The notes: generated by a model not told the origin, from the letters alone. DNA of 64,000 nt from Agrobacterium cavarae (GCF_004310285.1 NZ_SISF01000032.1:310001-374000); one strand, 5' to 3'. Shown: positions 42,120 through 51,021, counted from the first letter of the stretch. Numbers and translations: made by a program.

Positions 42120-43202
42120 TTAGCGCAGGCGCGTGCCGTTGCTATCGAACAGGAAGGCCTTGTTGGCCGGGACGGAGACGGTAAGCCGGTCGAGCTTGCC
42201 GACGTGGCGGGATTCGGGGCGCTCGATGATCAACGGCAACTTTTCCGCCAGATGTGCATAGACGTAGCTGGTATTGCCCAGATGTTCGGCGACATCGACG
42301 GCAACCGTCAAATCGGCGGCCTTGCCGGCATCCTCGAAATGCTCCGGGCGAATACCAAGCGTGATGGGCGCGCCGATCCCAGGCCGCGCCGCAACCGGCA
42401 GGGTCAATGAGAAGGTCGGCGCGTGGTCCAGGGTGATCGTCACGCCTTCAGCGGTCTCGTGAGCGACCTTGCCCGGCAGAAAGTTCATTTTTGGCGATCC
42501 GACGAAGCCTGCGACGAAGCGATTTTCGGGATCGTCATAGAGATCGAGCGGCGCGCCGACCTGCTCGATCTTGCCGCCGCGCAGCACCACGATCTTGTCG
42601 GCAAGCGTCATGGCTTCCGTCTGGTCGTGGGTGACGTAGATCATCGTCGTGCCGAGCTGCTTGTGCAGCTTGGAGATTTCCACCCGCATCTGGACACGCA
42701 GTTCCGCATCGAGATTGGAGAGCGGTTCGTCGAAGAGAAACACCTGCGGTTCGCGCACGATGGCACGTCCAATGGCAACACGCTGCCGCTGACCGCCGGA
42801 GAGCTGCTTTGGCCTGCGCTGCATCAACTCGTTGATCTGCAGGATTTCGGCGGCGCGCCGAACGCGCGCTTCAGTATCCGCCTTAGGATTACCATTCATG
42901 CGAAGGCCGAAGGACAGATTTTCTTCAACCGTCATATGCGGATAAAGCGCATAGGACTGGAAGACCATGGCAATGCCGCGATCGGCTGGCTCGGCATCAT
43001 TGACGACTTTGCCGCCGATCTCGATCTTGCCATCCGAGATATCCTCCAAGCCAGCGATCATGCGAAGCAGGGTCGATTTCCCGCAGCCGGAAGGGCCGAC
43101 AAAAACGACGAATTCGCCATCTTCGATTTCCAGGTTCGCGCCGTGGATAACCTCCAGCGAACCATAGCGTTTGACGACGTTGTTAAGTGAAAGTCCCGCC
43201 AT
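42120..43202 (-). CDS. Sugar ABC transporter ATP-binding protein (UgpC/MsmK type)
   Basis: This is a 360-residue ATPase with Walker A GPSGCGKSTL, signature LSGGQRQRVAIGRA, Walker B VFLFDEPLSNLD, switch His in IYVTHDQTEAMTLAD, and a TOBE domain with GIRPEHFEDAG. It belongs to the second CUT1 importer and lies 34 bases before the fusion-enzyme gene and 15 bases after the permease gene, all on one strand. Confidence 0.88.
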   Translation of the reverse strand: MAGLSLNNVVKRYGSLEVIHGANLEIEDGEFVVFVGPSGCGKSTLLRMIAGLEDISDGKIEIGGKVVNDAEPADRGIAMVFQSYALYPHMTVEENLSFGLRMNGNPKADTEARVRRAAEILQINELMQRRPKQLSGGQRQRVAIGRAIVREPQVFLFDEPLSNLDAELRVQMRVEISKLHKQLGTTMIYVTHDQTEAMTLADKIVVLRGGKIEQVGAPLDLYDDPENRFVAGFVGSPKMNFLPGKVAHETAEGVTITLDHAPTFSLTLPVAARPGIGAPITLGIRPEHFEDAGKAADLTVAVDVAEHLGNTSYVYAHLAEKLPLIIERPESRHVGKLDRLTVSVPANKAFLFDSNGTRLR

Positions 43203-43217
43203 GCGGCTCCTCCCGGA

Positions 43218-44054
43218 TTACTTGACGGCGCCGGCTGAAATGCCGGCGATGAAGTGGCGTTGCAACACCACGAAGATGACGAGGATTGGCGCGGTCAGCA
43301 GCACCGCTCCGGCCATGATCCCGCCCCACGAGACCTTGGTGAGACCGATCAGCGTGCCGAGCGCCACGGGTGCCGTCATCATTCCTGGACGGGAGTTAAT
43401 GAGCAGCGGCCAGAGATAGTTGTTCCACGAGGCGAGAAACAGGATGATCGAAAGAGCGGCCATGGTGGGACGCGCCAGCGGCAGCGCTATGCGCAGAAAG
43501 ATTTGCCACTCTTTCACCCCTTCCACACGCGCGGCGTCGAACAGCTCACCCGGCATCATGGAAAAGGACTGGCGCATAAAGAGTACCCCGAGCGAGTTGA
43601 AGAGAGGCGGGACGATCAGCGCAACCCATGTATTTCCGAGCTTGAACTCGCGGGCCACCATGATGAATTGCGGAATGACGACGACCGCATAGGGCAAGGT
43701 GATCGTGCCGATAATGATCGCCACCACCACCGAACGTCCGGCGAAGCGATAGCGCGCCAAGGCCCATCCCGCCATCGACGTCAGCATGACGGAGAGGACC
43801 GTGTAGATCACCGCCACCGTGATCGAGATGAACATCGCGCGCAGAAAATCGGTATCGGCCTGCAGGTTCTGGAAGTTCTCGATAAAATGCGTCGACGGGA
43901 TCAGCTCGATATTCGGACTGAAGATGCCGTAATCCGGCATGGTCGAGAAGACAAACATCATCCACAGCGGGAAAAGCCAGATCAGCGCAAGTGGCGTGAG
44001 GGCCGCGTGCAACGCGATTTTCTGCCAGAGAAGCGATCTCGATTTCGATCTCAT
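43218..44054 (-). CDS. Sugar ABC transporter permease (MalG type)
   Basis: This is a 278-residue permease with six helices. The EAA loop is FDAARVEGVKEWQIFLRIALPLA. The frame continues upstream inside the neighbouring gene, but ATG 44054 overlaps the preceding permease stop (ATGA) with GGGAGG just before it, so that is the start. It pairs with the MalF-type permease. Confidence 0.86.
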   Translation of the reverse strand: MRSKSRSLLWQKIALHAALTPLALIWLFPLWMMFVFSTMPDYGIFSPNIELIPSTHFIENFQNLQADTDFLRAMFISITVAVIYTVLSVMLTSMAGWALARYRFAGRSVVVAIIIGTITLPYAVVVIPQFIMVAREFKLGNTWVALIVPPLFNSLGVLFMRQSFSMMPGELFDAARVEGVKEWQIFLRIALPLARPTMAALSIILFLASWNNYLWPLLINSRPGMMTAPVALGTLIGLTKVSWGGIMAGAVLLTAPILVIFVVLQRHFIAGISAGAVK

Positions 44055-44911
44055 TTCTGCTCCCTCCCGACCCAGAGATTGAAGAGCGATATGACGATGG
44101 CAAGGGCTGCGATCGTGTAGGCAATCGCCGAGGCATAGCCGAAGTTGAGCGAGGTGAAGCCCTGGCGGTAAAGGAAGATGCCGAGCGTCTCGGTGCCGCC
44201 ACCCGGACCGCCGCGATTGGTGATGAGGAACGGTTCGGTAAAGAGCTGCATCGTGCCGATCACCGAAAGCACCATGCAAAAGATGATGATGGGCTTGAGA
44301 AGCGGCAGCGTGATGTGGAAAAACTGCTGGCGTTTGCTGACCCGGTCCAGCCGCGCCGCCTCATAGACGTCGCCGGGGATGGATTGCAGTCCGGCGAGGA
44401 TGATGATGGCGTTGTAGCCTGCCCAGCGCCACGTCACGGCGATGATGATCAGCGCCATGGCAGCCGTTGCATTGTCGAACCAGGAGATGGGCGAGAGACC
44501 GACATTCACGAGCATCTTATTGATGATGCCGAAATCGGCACTGAACATCAGACGGAAGACGGCGGCGTAAGCGACCTCCCCCACGACGACCGGAGCGAAG
44601 AAGGCAAAGCGGTAAAGCGGTCTTGCTTTCAGAAGCGGCGAATTCAGCAGCACGGCCATGATGGTGGCCAGTGCGATCATGATCGGCACCTGGATGACGA
44701 GAATGATCAGCGTGTTGTAGAGCGCATTGTAAAAGGCCGGATCGCCGATCAGGCGTCCCCAGTTCATCGTCGGCGCGAAACGCCATGGATTGACGCGCGT
44801 GTTTTGGAACGACAGCAGAAACGAGTTGATGATCGGCCAGAGCCAGAATGTCGTGAAGATCAAGAGATAGGGCGCTAGAAACGCATAGGCGACCCTGGTT
44901 CTGATGGGCAT
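44051..44911 (-). CDS. Sugar ABC transporter permease (MalF type)
   Basis: This is a 286-residue permease with six helices and the EAA motif YEAARLDRVSKRQQFFHITLPLL. ATG 44911 was chosen because GGGAGGTG precedes it; ATG 44938 has no ribosome site and would overlap the stem-loop region. It follows the binding-protein gene after a 90-base gap that contains a strong hairpin. Confidence 0.86.
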   Translation of the reverse strand: MPIRTRVAYAFLAPYLLIFTTFWLWPIINSFLLSFQNTRVNPWRFAPTMNWGRLIGDPAFYNALYNTLIILVIQVPIMIALATIMAVLLNSPLLKARPLYRFAFFAPVVVGEVAYAAVFRLMFSADFGIINKMLVNVGLSPISWFDNATAAMALIIIAVTWRWAGYNAIIILAGLQSIPGDVYEAARLDRVSKRQQFFHITLPLLKPIIIFCMVLSVIGTMQLFTEPFLITNRGGPGGGTETLGIFLYRQGFTSLNFGYASAIAYTIAALAIVISLFNLWVGREQK

Positions 44912-44953
44912 CTTCACCTCCCGAACGATAATTTGCATGAGGGCTGAGCCTAT

Positions 44954-44981
44954 CCGGGCGCCCCGTGCAAGGGGCGCCCGG
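44954..44981 (-). promoter_or_regulatory. Strong intercistronic hairpin between binding protein and permease genes
   Basis: Perfect 11-base GC-rich stem CCGGGCGCCCC (44954-44964) and GGGGCGCCCGG (44971-44981) with a 6-base loop. There is no T run. It is well placed to stabilise the binding-protein mRNA or lower read-through into the permease genes. Confidence 0.65.
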
Positions 44982-45001
44982 CTCTGGTTCAGCTTGGGAG
45001 A

Positions 45002-46273
45002 TCACTGTGCAGCGGGAAGACCCGTTGCGGATTCGATCTGCTTGGCGGCATCATCGAGTGCCGTCTTGGCGTCCGGGTAGCCGCCTGCCAGATATTTCGT
45101 CTGGACGGCGCGGTAGATCCCTTCCGCATCGGACTGGTAGGCCGTGCCTCTGCTTGGCTTGATCTTCGGCAGGGTCGCCAGAATATCCGTCCACACGGCC
45201 TGGCCGCCCCAATAGGGCTGCGGCTCCTTGACGAAGGGATCGTTGACGGCGGACAGAAGCGACGGAACGAGACCGAACGACTTCAGCATCATGACCTGGC
45301 CTTCATTCGTCGTCAGCGCGTAATCGACGAACTTCCAGGCCGCTTCCTTGTTCTGGGAGACCGAGCTGATGGCGAGCGACGAGCCGCCAAGGTTTGCCGC
45401 ACGTGGACCATCTGTCGTCAGGCTTGGCATCGGATAGACGCCCCACTTGCCGGAAAGGTCCGGAGAGCCGGAGCGGATCGAGCCTTCATACCAACCGCCA
45501 TACATCTGGCTTGCGACCTTGCCGGCGGTGTTCGCCTGGATCTTTTCATCCCAGATCGCGGCGGTGATGATGCCCGCGTCCTTCATCTGTTTCAGCTTTT
45601 CAAGCGTCGCAACGCAGGCCGGCTGATTGATGGTGATGGACTGGCCATCTGTCGAAAAGTAACCGCAGCCCTGTTCGTTGGAGATCATGCGAAACCATTC
45701 GCTGTCTCCGTTGAAGTCGGCTTGCGTCATGACCACGCCGGGATTGGCCTCCATGACCTTCTTGCCGGCGGCAATGAAATCGTCCCAGGTCTTGATGGTA
45801 GCCGGATCGACGCCGGCCTTTTCATAAAAGTCACGACGGTAGAAAACCGCCACCGGACCGGAGTCCCACGGAACGGCGTAGGCAACGCCATCGACTTCCA
45901 GTTCGGTGCGTTTGAATTCGGGAAAAAGCGCCTGCTTTTCAGGCGTGTAGCCGAGTGCCTTTACATCGGTGAAACAATCCGGGAAACGGCTCCAGAAGAC
46001 TTCCGCCTCAAAGTTTTCAACGGTTACGATATCTGGCAAGCCTTCGCCACCGGCGGCGCAGGCGGCAAGCGCCTTGTCATAAACCTGGTTGTTGCCAAGA
46101 TCCTGGACATCCACCTTGATGTCCGGGTTAGCTTTGTTGAAGCCTTCCAAAGTAGATTTCAACGCCGATGCGGCGACGTTCCAGCTCCAGATCGTGATGG
46201 TGGTTTGGGCAGACGCGGGTGCAGCCGCAAGCAGGGCAAGCGATACCGCCACGCCCGTGATTTTAAAGCACAT
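45002..46273 (-). CDS. Sugar ABC transporter substrate-binding protein (CUT1 type)
   Basis: This 423-residue periplasmic protein has a signal peptide (MCFKITGVAVSLALLAAAPASA, cut near AQ). The mature part shows ITIWSWNVAASALKSTLEGF, LPDIVTVENFEAEVFW and PVAVFYRRDFYEKAGVDP, as in extracellular solute-binding family 1. ATG 46273 was chosen because GGGAGG lies 7 bases upstream; the frame is open much further but without starts of quality. It is the first gene of the second sugar operon, transcribed away from an AraC-type regulator 86 bases off. The sugar is unknown. Confidence 0.87.
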   Translation of the reverse strand: MCFKITGVAVSLALLAAAPASAQTTITIWSWNVAASALKSTLEGFNKANPDIKVDVQDLGNNQVYDKALAACAAGGEGLPDIVTVENFEAEVFWSRFPDCFTDVKALGYTPEKQALFPEFKRTELEVDGVAYAVPWDSGPVAVFYRRDFYEKAGVDPATIKTWDDFIAAGKKVMEANPGVVMTQADFNGDSEWFRMISNEQGCGYFSTDGQSITINQPACVATLEKLKQMKDAGIITAAIWDEKIQANTAGKVASQMYGGWYEGSIRSGSPDLSGKWGVYPMPSLTTDGPRAANLGGSSLAISSVSQNKEAAWKFVDYALTTNEGQVMMLKSFGLVPSLLSAVNDPFVKEPQPYWGGQAVWTDILATLPKIKPSRGTAYQSDAEGIYRAVQTKYLAGGYPDAKTALDDAAKQIESATGLPAAQ

Positions 46274-46359
46274 TGAAAACCTCCCTTTTTCAATTGCCGT
46301 TCTTAAGCGAACATGTGCAGAGTAGCGGGGTGGCGAAATCTGTCTCGTAAAATGGGAAC

Positions 46360-47253
46360 GTGAATTTGTCGAAAAGTAAGATCGAGGAAAAAGCCGTCTA
46401 TCAGCCGGGTGCGAGCAGCATCGAGGGTTGGCCGACGACGCTGCAGTTTTTCTACGCCCACCCACCCGTCATGCTGATGCCCCACTGGCATGCGCAGGTG
46501 GAAGTGAATTACGTCATGTCCGGCAGCGTTCACTATCGCATGGGTGACCACACGTTCCGTATGAGCGCGGGACAGATGTGCCTGTTCTGGGGCGGACAAC
46601 CGCATCAGATGGACGAATCCTCTGACGATTCCTTCTACGCCGGCGCGCATCTGCCGCTCTTTCATTTCTTCCGCATGCGTCTTCCACCCGCCGTCTCCGC
46701 CATGCTGATGGGCGGTGCCACCATGCTGACGGAGGTGACGGGGAAGGCAGATGATGAGAACTTCGCCCGATGGCAGGACTATGCGAAATCGGGTGACACC
46801 GCCAAGGCCGAGAATGCTGTCCAAGAACTGATCCTGCGCGTCGAGCGCATGTTCATGGAGCCTTACGATGTCATTTCCCCGGCCTCCCCGGCCTCAAAGA
46901 CGACCAGTCAGGACAATGCCGCATCCGTTGCCGTGGCACGGATGTGCGATTTCATTGCCGCCAATTTTCTGGAGGATATCGATGCGACGGATATTGCAAG
47001 GGTGGCGAACCTGCACCCAAAATACGCGATGAACGTCTTTCGCAAGTCGACCGGCATGACGCTGATGAAATATCTGACACTTCTCCGGCTCTCCCGCGCC
47101 CAGGCCATGCTCGTCAACGGTAAGGACAATATTCTCAGCATCGCGATGGAAAGCGGCTTTGGTTCGGTGAGTGCCTTCAATAAGGCGTTCCGCCAGATTG
47201 CCGGCATTCCGCCATCGGGGTTTCGCCGCGGCTCCAGTGGCTACTTCCAATGA
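46360..47253 (+). CDS. AraC family transcriptional regulator (MelR-like)
   Basis: This 297-residue protein has an N-terminal cupin-like sensor domain (MLMPHWHAQVEVNYVMSGSVHY, MSAGQMCLFWGGQPHQM) and a C-terminal double helix-turn-helix (ARVANLHPKYAMNVFRKSTGM; ILSIAMESGFGSVSAFNKAFRQ). The sensor resembles MelR, which responds to melibiose. It starts with GTG 46360 and has only a weak ribosome site. Being divergent from the binding-protein gene, it is the probable activator of the second sugar operon. Confidence 0.85.
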   Translation: MNLSKSKIEEKAVYQPGASSIEGWPTTLQFFYAHPPVMLMPHWHAQVEVNYVMSGSVHYRMGDHTFRMSAGQMCLFWGGQPHQMDESSDDSFYAGAHLPLFHFFRMRLPPAVSAMLMGGATMLTEVTGKADDENFARWQDYAKSGDTAKAENAVQELILRVERMFMEPYDVISPASPASKTTSQDNAASVAVARMCDFIAANFLEDIDATDIARVANLHPKYAMNVFRKSTGMTLMKYLTLLRLSRAQAMLVNGKDNILSIAMESGFGSVSAFNKAFRQIAGIPPSGFRRGSSGYFQ

Positions 47254-47306
47254 GTTGCCAGACATCGCCATTGCAGGCGTGCGACAATCTGACAAAGGCA
47301 TATTCG

Positions 47307-47321
47307 TTAATCGCGATTTAA
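47307..47321 (+). promoter_or_regulatory. Candidate CtrA box before the small XRE gene
   Basis: TTAATCGCGATTTAA is an exact TTAA-N7-TTAA match, about 145 bases before the ATG of the XRE-type gene. The N7 TCGCGAT makes the site nearly symmetric. CtrA use is inferred. Confidence 0.4.
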
Positions 47322-47357
47322 CTATTGCAAGCGCGGCAAAGATCACTATTTTCCCTG

Positions 47358-47393
47358 CTGCGCTGCAACATTCATCTCTCCTTTGCAGCGCAG
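47358..47393. promoter_or_regulatory. 11-base inverted repeat in the leader of the XRE gene
   Basis: CTGCGCTGCAA (47358-47368) and TTGCAGCGCAG (47383-47393) form a perfect stem with a 14-base loop, 72 bases before the ATG. No T run follows. It could be an operator or a leader RNA structure. Confidence 0.5.
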
Positions 47394-47465
47394 TCGCATG
47401 CAATTCAACGCGACGGCATTCGCCGCCGGCACATTCAGTGTCCATTCTTCTAGGGAGATTTATTC

Positions 47466-47696
47466 ATGACGATTTCCGTCTCGACACCTTTTACAGGACA
47501 TGAAACCAGCGCCCCTTTTGCAGGCAAAATCGCCTCGGCGCGTAACGCTGCAGGTTATACGGTCGATCAGTTGGCTCTGACCTGCGGGCTGACCTCGCAA
47601 GAAATTCTGGCTCTCGAAACGGGCGCAGACAGTGATCCCTCGCGACTGAGACGCGTTGCGAACGCGCTTCAGCTTCCGTTGACCGCCGTTCTCTAA
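47466..47696 (+). CDS. Small XRE-type helix-turn-helix protein
   Basis: This 76-residue protein is essentially one Cro/C1-type domain: IASARNAAGYTVDQLALTCG, LTSQEILALETG and SRLRRVANALQLP are the helices. The first 20 residues (Thr/Pro-rich) are extra. A good ribosome site (AGGGAG) precedes the ATG. It has its own leader with an inverted repeat and a strong terminator, so it is an independent regulator, not part of a toxin-antitoxin pair here. The target is unknown. Confidence 0.75.
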   Translation: MTISVSTPFTGHETSAPFAGKIASARNAAGYTVDQLALTCGLTSQEILALETGADSDPSRLRRVANALQLPLTAVL

Positions 47697-47715
47697 ACCG
47701 ATCCTTCAAGATCGA

Positions 47716-47760
47716 AAAAGGGCGCCTGCCGGCGGATGCCGCATGCAGGCGCCCTTTTTA
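47716..47760 (+). terminator. Strong terminator after the XRE gene
   Basis: Perfect 14-base stem AAAAGGGCGCCTGC (47716-47729) pairs with GCAGGCGCCCTTTT (47745-47758), followed by T residues. It lies 20 bases after the stop and could also work in reverse. Confidence 0.92.
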
Positions 47761-47879
47761 TATCCAATATTTCTTATCCTCCCCGCTCTTCCATTTTCCG
47801 TTATGATGCACCAAATGCCCTGCATTGAAGTGGGAGCGCTGCCGCCTCTTCAATCACGCAAAGGCGGAGAGGCGAGCAC

Positions 47880-49127
47880 ATGGCTCTTGTGGAAACCGTA
47901 GATATTCCAAACCCTGTCGAAGAGAACGCGCTGTGGCCACACCAGCGAAGCGATGTGCTCGACTGGCTGGTGACTGGGACGAGCGATAACCGCTACATCG
48001 ACAATATTTTCGTCGAGATGTGCGGACGACTAAGAAGCCAGGGCATCTCGATTGCGCGGGCATCGATGAATTTTCTCGTGCAACACCCGCAATGGCGGGG
48101 CGCGCGCATCTTGTGGAACCGGGGCGAGAAGGAAGCGGAGTTTGCGACCTATGCCTATGGTAGCGAAACCACGGCAGAATATCTGAACAGCCCGCTCTAT
48201 GACATCCACAAGGGCGCAGACGAGGTCCGACAGGCGCTCTATCTGCCAGGTCCTATCGATCCGGACTACCAGATCTACCGGGATTTGCGCGAAGAAGGCC
48301 TGACGGAATATGTCGCCTGGCCGCTTGAGCACACATTCGGCAAACGCCACGTGGTAACCTTTGCCAGCGATCGTGCGAACGGATTTCTCGAATCGGAAAT
48401 CGAGCAGTTGAAAAGCCTGGTGCCGGCCATCTCTCTCGTCTCGGAAATACGGCTGAAGAACCGCATGGCCCGCACATTGCTGGAAACCTATGTCGGCCCG
48501 CATGCCAGCCAGGAAATTCTGGAGGGCGCAACGCGAAGGGGTAGCGGCAATACGGTGAGCGCGGTGATCATGATCTGCGACCTGCGCGACTTTACGCGCA
48601 TCTCCGACCTTTGGCCGCGTGACGATGTCATCGAGTTGCTGAACGGCTATTTCGATGCGCTGGCAGAGCCGATCGAGAAGCACGGCGGCGAAATTTTGAA
48701 GTTCATGGGTGACGGTCTGCTGGCCATCTTTCCGTTGAACAATGCCGATGCAGGACCAAACCTCATCGCCGCCATTCGCGAGGCGCAGACTGCGCTTGAG
48801 GAATTGAACACCAGCAATATCGACAAGGGCCACGAGCCGTTCGGCTATGGTATCGGCGTTCATGTCGGCGATGTCATGTATGGCAATATCGGCTCCAAGA
48901 GCCGGCTCGATTTCACGGTGATCGGCCCGGCGGTCAATATTGCCTCGCGCCTGGAAACCCTGACCAAAACGGTTCGCAGGCAGGTTCTGCTCTCCGAAGA
49001 TTTCGTTGCGATGATCGACAACAAGAGCGAATTCGACAGTATCGGGCCGCAACTGCTGCGCGGCCTTGAGCATCCGGTGGGGGTCTACTCCTTGAAGAAC
49101 CTGTCGCACGAGGCGCCGCAGACCTGA
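47880..49127 (+). CDS. Class III adenylate/guanylate cyclase with N-terminal sensor region
   Basis: This 415-residue soluble protein has about 200 N-terminal residues of possible GAF-like type and then a class III cyclase domain. Motifs are VIMICDLRDFTRISD with the metal Asp residues, GGEILKFMGDGLLAIFPL with the second metal Asp, and VHVGDVMYGNIGSKSRLDFTVIGPAVNIASRLE with the Asn/Arg transition-state residues. It makes cAMP or cGMP; rhizobia have many such enzymes. GAGAGG lies upstream of ATG 47880. The recX gene follows after one base, so they share a transcript. Confidence 0.87.
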   Translation: MALVETVDIPNPVEENALWPHQRSDVLDWLVTGTSDNRYIDNIFVEMCGRLRSQGISIARASMNFLVQHPQWRGARILWNRGEKEAEFATYAYGSETTAEYLNSPLYDIHKGADEVRQALYLPGPIDPDYQIYRDLREEGLTEYVAWPLEHTFGKRHVVTFASDRANGFLESEIEQLKSLVPAISLVSEIRLKNRMARTLLETYVGPHASQEILEGATRRGSGNTVSAVIMICDLRDFTRISDLWPRDDVIELLNGYFDALAEPIEKHGGEILKFMGDGLLAIFPLNNADAGPNLIAAIREAQTALEELNTSNIDKGHEPFGYGIGVHVGDVMYGNIGSKSRLDFTVIGPAVNIASRLETLTKTVRRQVLLSEDFVAMIDNKSEFDSIGPQLLRGLEHPVGVYSLKNLSHEAPQT

Positions 49128-49128
49128 G

Positions 49129-49674
49129 ATGAGCGACGAGCCGACCGAGACCGCTCCCACAAGCCGCATGCTGACATGGGCCAGGAACTCCACGATCTAC
49201 CGTCTAGAAAGACGGATGATGACGGAGCGGCAGCTTTTCGATGCTATTTCCCGCAAGGCCAAAGAGAAGTTCGAAGACATCTCCGCAGAACAGATCCGCG
49301 CTTTGGCCGACTCCGCGGTGCGGTTTGCCTATGAGATCAAGGCACTGGACGATAATGCCTTTGCCGAAATCACCACCCGCTCCGCCGTGCGCAGTGGAAA
49401 ATCCAAACGGGCGATCGCGCAGAAGCTCAATCAGAAAGGCGTCAGCAAGGACATTGCAGAACATGCTCTTGAAGCGAGCGACGATCTTTATGCGGCCGTC
49501 GTGCTGGCACGGAAGAGACGGTTTGGGCCGTTCCGTCGTGAAGACGAGTTGGACGAGAAGCGGATGAACAAGGAAATCTCGGCTTTTGCCAGAGGCGGTT
49601 ACAGCTTCGAGTTGGCGAGCCGCGTCTATTCCATGGCTCTCGATGAGGCGGAAGACATTCTCGCCTCGCGTTGA
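49129..49674 (+). CDS. recX: Regulatory protein RecX
   Basis: This is a 181-residue helical-repeat protein of the RecX family, which binds RecA filaments and limits recombination. Typical segments are YRLERRMMTERQLFDAISRK, FAEITTRSAVRSGKSKRAIAQKL and ARGGYSFELASRVYSM. The middle helices are rich in Lys and Arg, for filament or DNA contact. It is not beside recA here; instead it is the second gene of a two-gene unit after a cyclase (one-base gap), an arrangement that is common in Rhizobiaceae as far as I recall. Confidence 0.85.
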   Translation: MSDEPTETAPTSRMLTWARNSTIYRLERRMMTERQLFDAISRKAKEKFEDISAEQIRALADSAVRFAYEIKALDDNAFAEITTRSAVRSGKSKRAIAQKLNQKGVSKDIAEHALEASDDLYAAVVLARKRRFGPFRREDELDEKRMNKEISAFARGGYSFELASRVYSMALDEAEDILASR

Positions 49675-49682
49675 TAACTGGC

Positions 49683-50069
49683 TCAGGGAGCCGGTTTTGT
49701 CTTAAGATAGGCGATGATGTTGTCGATCTCCGTTGCACTCCAGAGGCCGAAAAAACGCATCGCAGTGCCCGGCACCTTCTTCTTCGGGCTCGAGAGAAAC
49801 TCCCGTAACGCCTCTTCATTCCAGACAAGTCCGCCTGCTCCGGCATCCTTCATGGCCTGCGAGTAATGCGGATAGTCGGCAACGGAACCCGCCTGCCTTC
49901 CCACAACGCCCATCAGGTGTGGTCCGAGACGCGTCCGGGGCGTATCGACGTTGTGACAGTTCGAGCATTTGCCAAAGGCACGTTCACCCGCTGCCGGATC
50001 ACCATCGGCATAAGCCCCGGTCGTAACAAGCAAGACGAGTGGAACGGCGAGCGACAAGATTGGCTTCAT
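49683..50069 (-). CDS. Small exported class I cytochrome c
   Basis: This 128-residue protein has a signal peptide (MKPILSLAVPLVLLVTTGAYA). The mature domain has the heme-binding CSNCH, followed by TRLGPHLMGVVGR and the sixth-ligand Met region KKVPGTAMRFFG, as in mitochondrial-type cytochrome c550. It carries electrons in the periplasm. The frame extends upstream to 50138, but ATG 50069 begins the signal peptide. It converges on recX with an 8-base gap and has no partner oxidase or dehydrogenase nearby. Confidence 0.85.
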   Translation of the reverse strand: MKPILSLAVPLVLLVTTGAYADGDPAAGERAFGKCSNCHNVDTPRTRLGPHLMGVVGRQAGSVADYPHYSQAMKDAGAGGLVWNEEALREFLSSPKKKVPGTAMRFFGLWSATEIDNIIAYLKTKPAP

Positions 50070-50090
50070 GGGATTTCTCTGGTCCGGTAA

Positions 50091-50126
50091 CGAAAACGCC
50101 CTCCCCGCTATATAGCGAAGAGGGCG
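50091..50126 (-). terminator. Terminator after the DUF992 gene
   Basis: Read on the minus strand, CGCCCTC (50126-50120) pairs with GAGGGCG (50103-50097), with an inner palindrome GCTATATAGC, followed by TTTTCGTT. It lies between the DUF992 and cytochrome c genes, both on the minus strand. Confidence 0.65.
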
Positions 50127-50170
50127 ATTGTTGCTCATGCGGCATTTTGACGTGGCCGCGATGATGCCGA

Positions 50171-50701
50171 TCAGCCGTTGGCCGGCGTCAGGGTCACGGA
50201 TGTGCCGGTCGCAGCAAGGTTCAGACCAACCTGGCCGGTCACGCTGACAGTCTGCAGCTGGATCGAGCCGGCAGTACCGCCGACGAGAACGTTCGCGCCG
50301 ATGCCGACGCCAACCGTGGCTTCAGCCGTTGCGCCCTGGTAGAGGCCGGAGAGCGAACCGCGGTGATAGCCGGCGGTCGGAGCGAACACTGCCCAGACAA
50401 GCTTACCCTGCGTGGTGAAGCCGAGGTCTACACCCATCTTGCGGATGACGCCCGTGTAGCTGTCGGTGCGGCGCGCGCCGATGGTGGACTTGAACGTGCA
50501 TTCCAGTTCCTTGGCCGAACCGATCACGTAGCCAACACCGCCGCCAACGTCGCAGGTCAGATAGCCGATCTTAACGCCATTACGGTCATCGCTGTCCTGG
50601 TAGGTTTCGCGGTACGGCGCCAGATCGGCTGCGACTGCGCTAATCGGACCGCTCAGTCCAAGTGTCATGGCAGCAAAAGTAATGGCAAAAGTCTTTTTCA
50701 T
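50171..50701 (-). CDS. DUF992 family secreted protein
   Basis: This 176-residue protein has a clear signal peptide (MKKTFAITFAAMTLGLSG...AVAA). The mature part is Gly/Thr-rich with short beta segments: VKIGYLTCDVGGGVGYVIGSAKELECTF, GRKMGVDLGFTTQGKLVWAVF-type and YQGATAEATVGVGIGANVLVGG. I recognise it as DUF992, found almost only in Rhizobiales and relatives, function unknown. Two cysteines (in TCDV and ECTF) may form a disulfide. It is a single-gene unit with a terminator after it and a 320-base spacer before it. Confidence 0.8.
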   Translation of the reverse strand: MKKTFAITFAAMTLGLSGPISAVAADLAPYRETYQDSDDRNGVKIGYLTCDVGGGVGYVIGSAKELECTFKSTIGARRTDSYTGVIRKMGVDLGFTTQGKLVWAVFAPTAGYHRGSLSGLYQGATAEATVGVGIGANVLVGGTAGSIQLQTVSVTGQVGLNLAATGTSVTLTPANG

Positions 50702-51021
50702 CTGTTTTCTCCTGTTTTATTCTGTGACCCAACAGCCCTGAAGTCTTTGTCGGACATTCAATTGCGCACACCCAAAATGGTTCCAACGATTCGATCCAAA
50801 GCCTTCAAGCAAGTGGAGAATCTCGTCCATCGCCCCAGCACCGATTATGGAGTAGAAGTCCAATTGGGCGGGATGATGGCACCCAGATACCGCATCTTAG
50901 AGGGGAAGCGCCAGTCGGCTCTATCGTGTCGACTGGGAGTTGGACGTGGCGTTCGCAAAGCATCGCGCCCAGCGTCACGGAGCGGGCGCATCCTTGCGCG
51001 TTCGAAGGGGCGTGCAGCGAT
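50702..51021. other. Gene-free spacer upstream of the DUF992 gene
   Basis: No gene with a ribosome site is seen. The left end (50702-50770) is AT-rich and is the likely promoter of the DUF992 gene on the minus strand. The right part is GC-rich with no clear hairpin or repeat. Confidence 0.45.
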
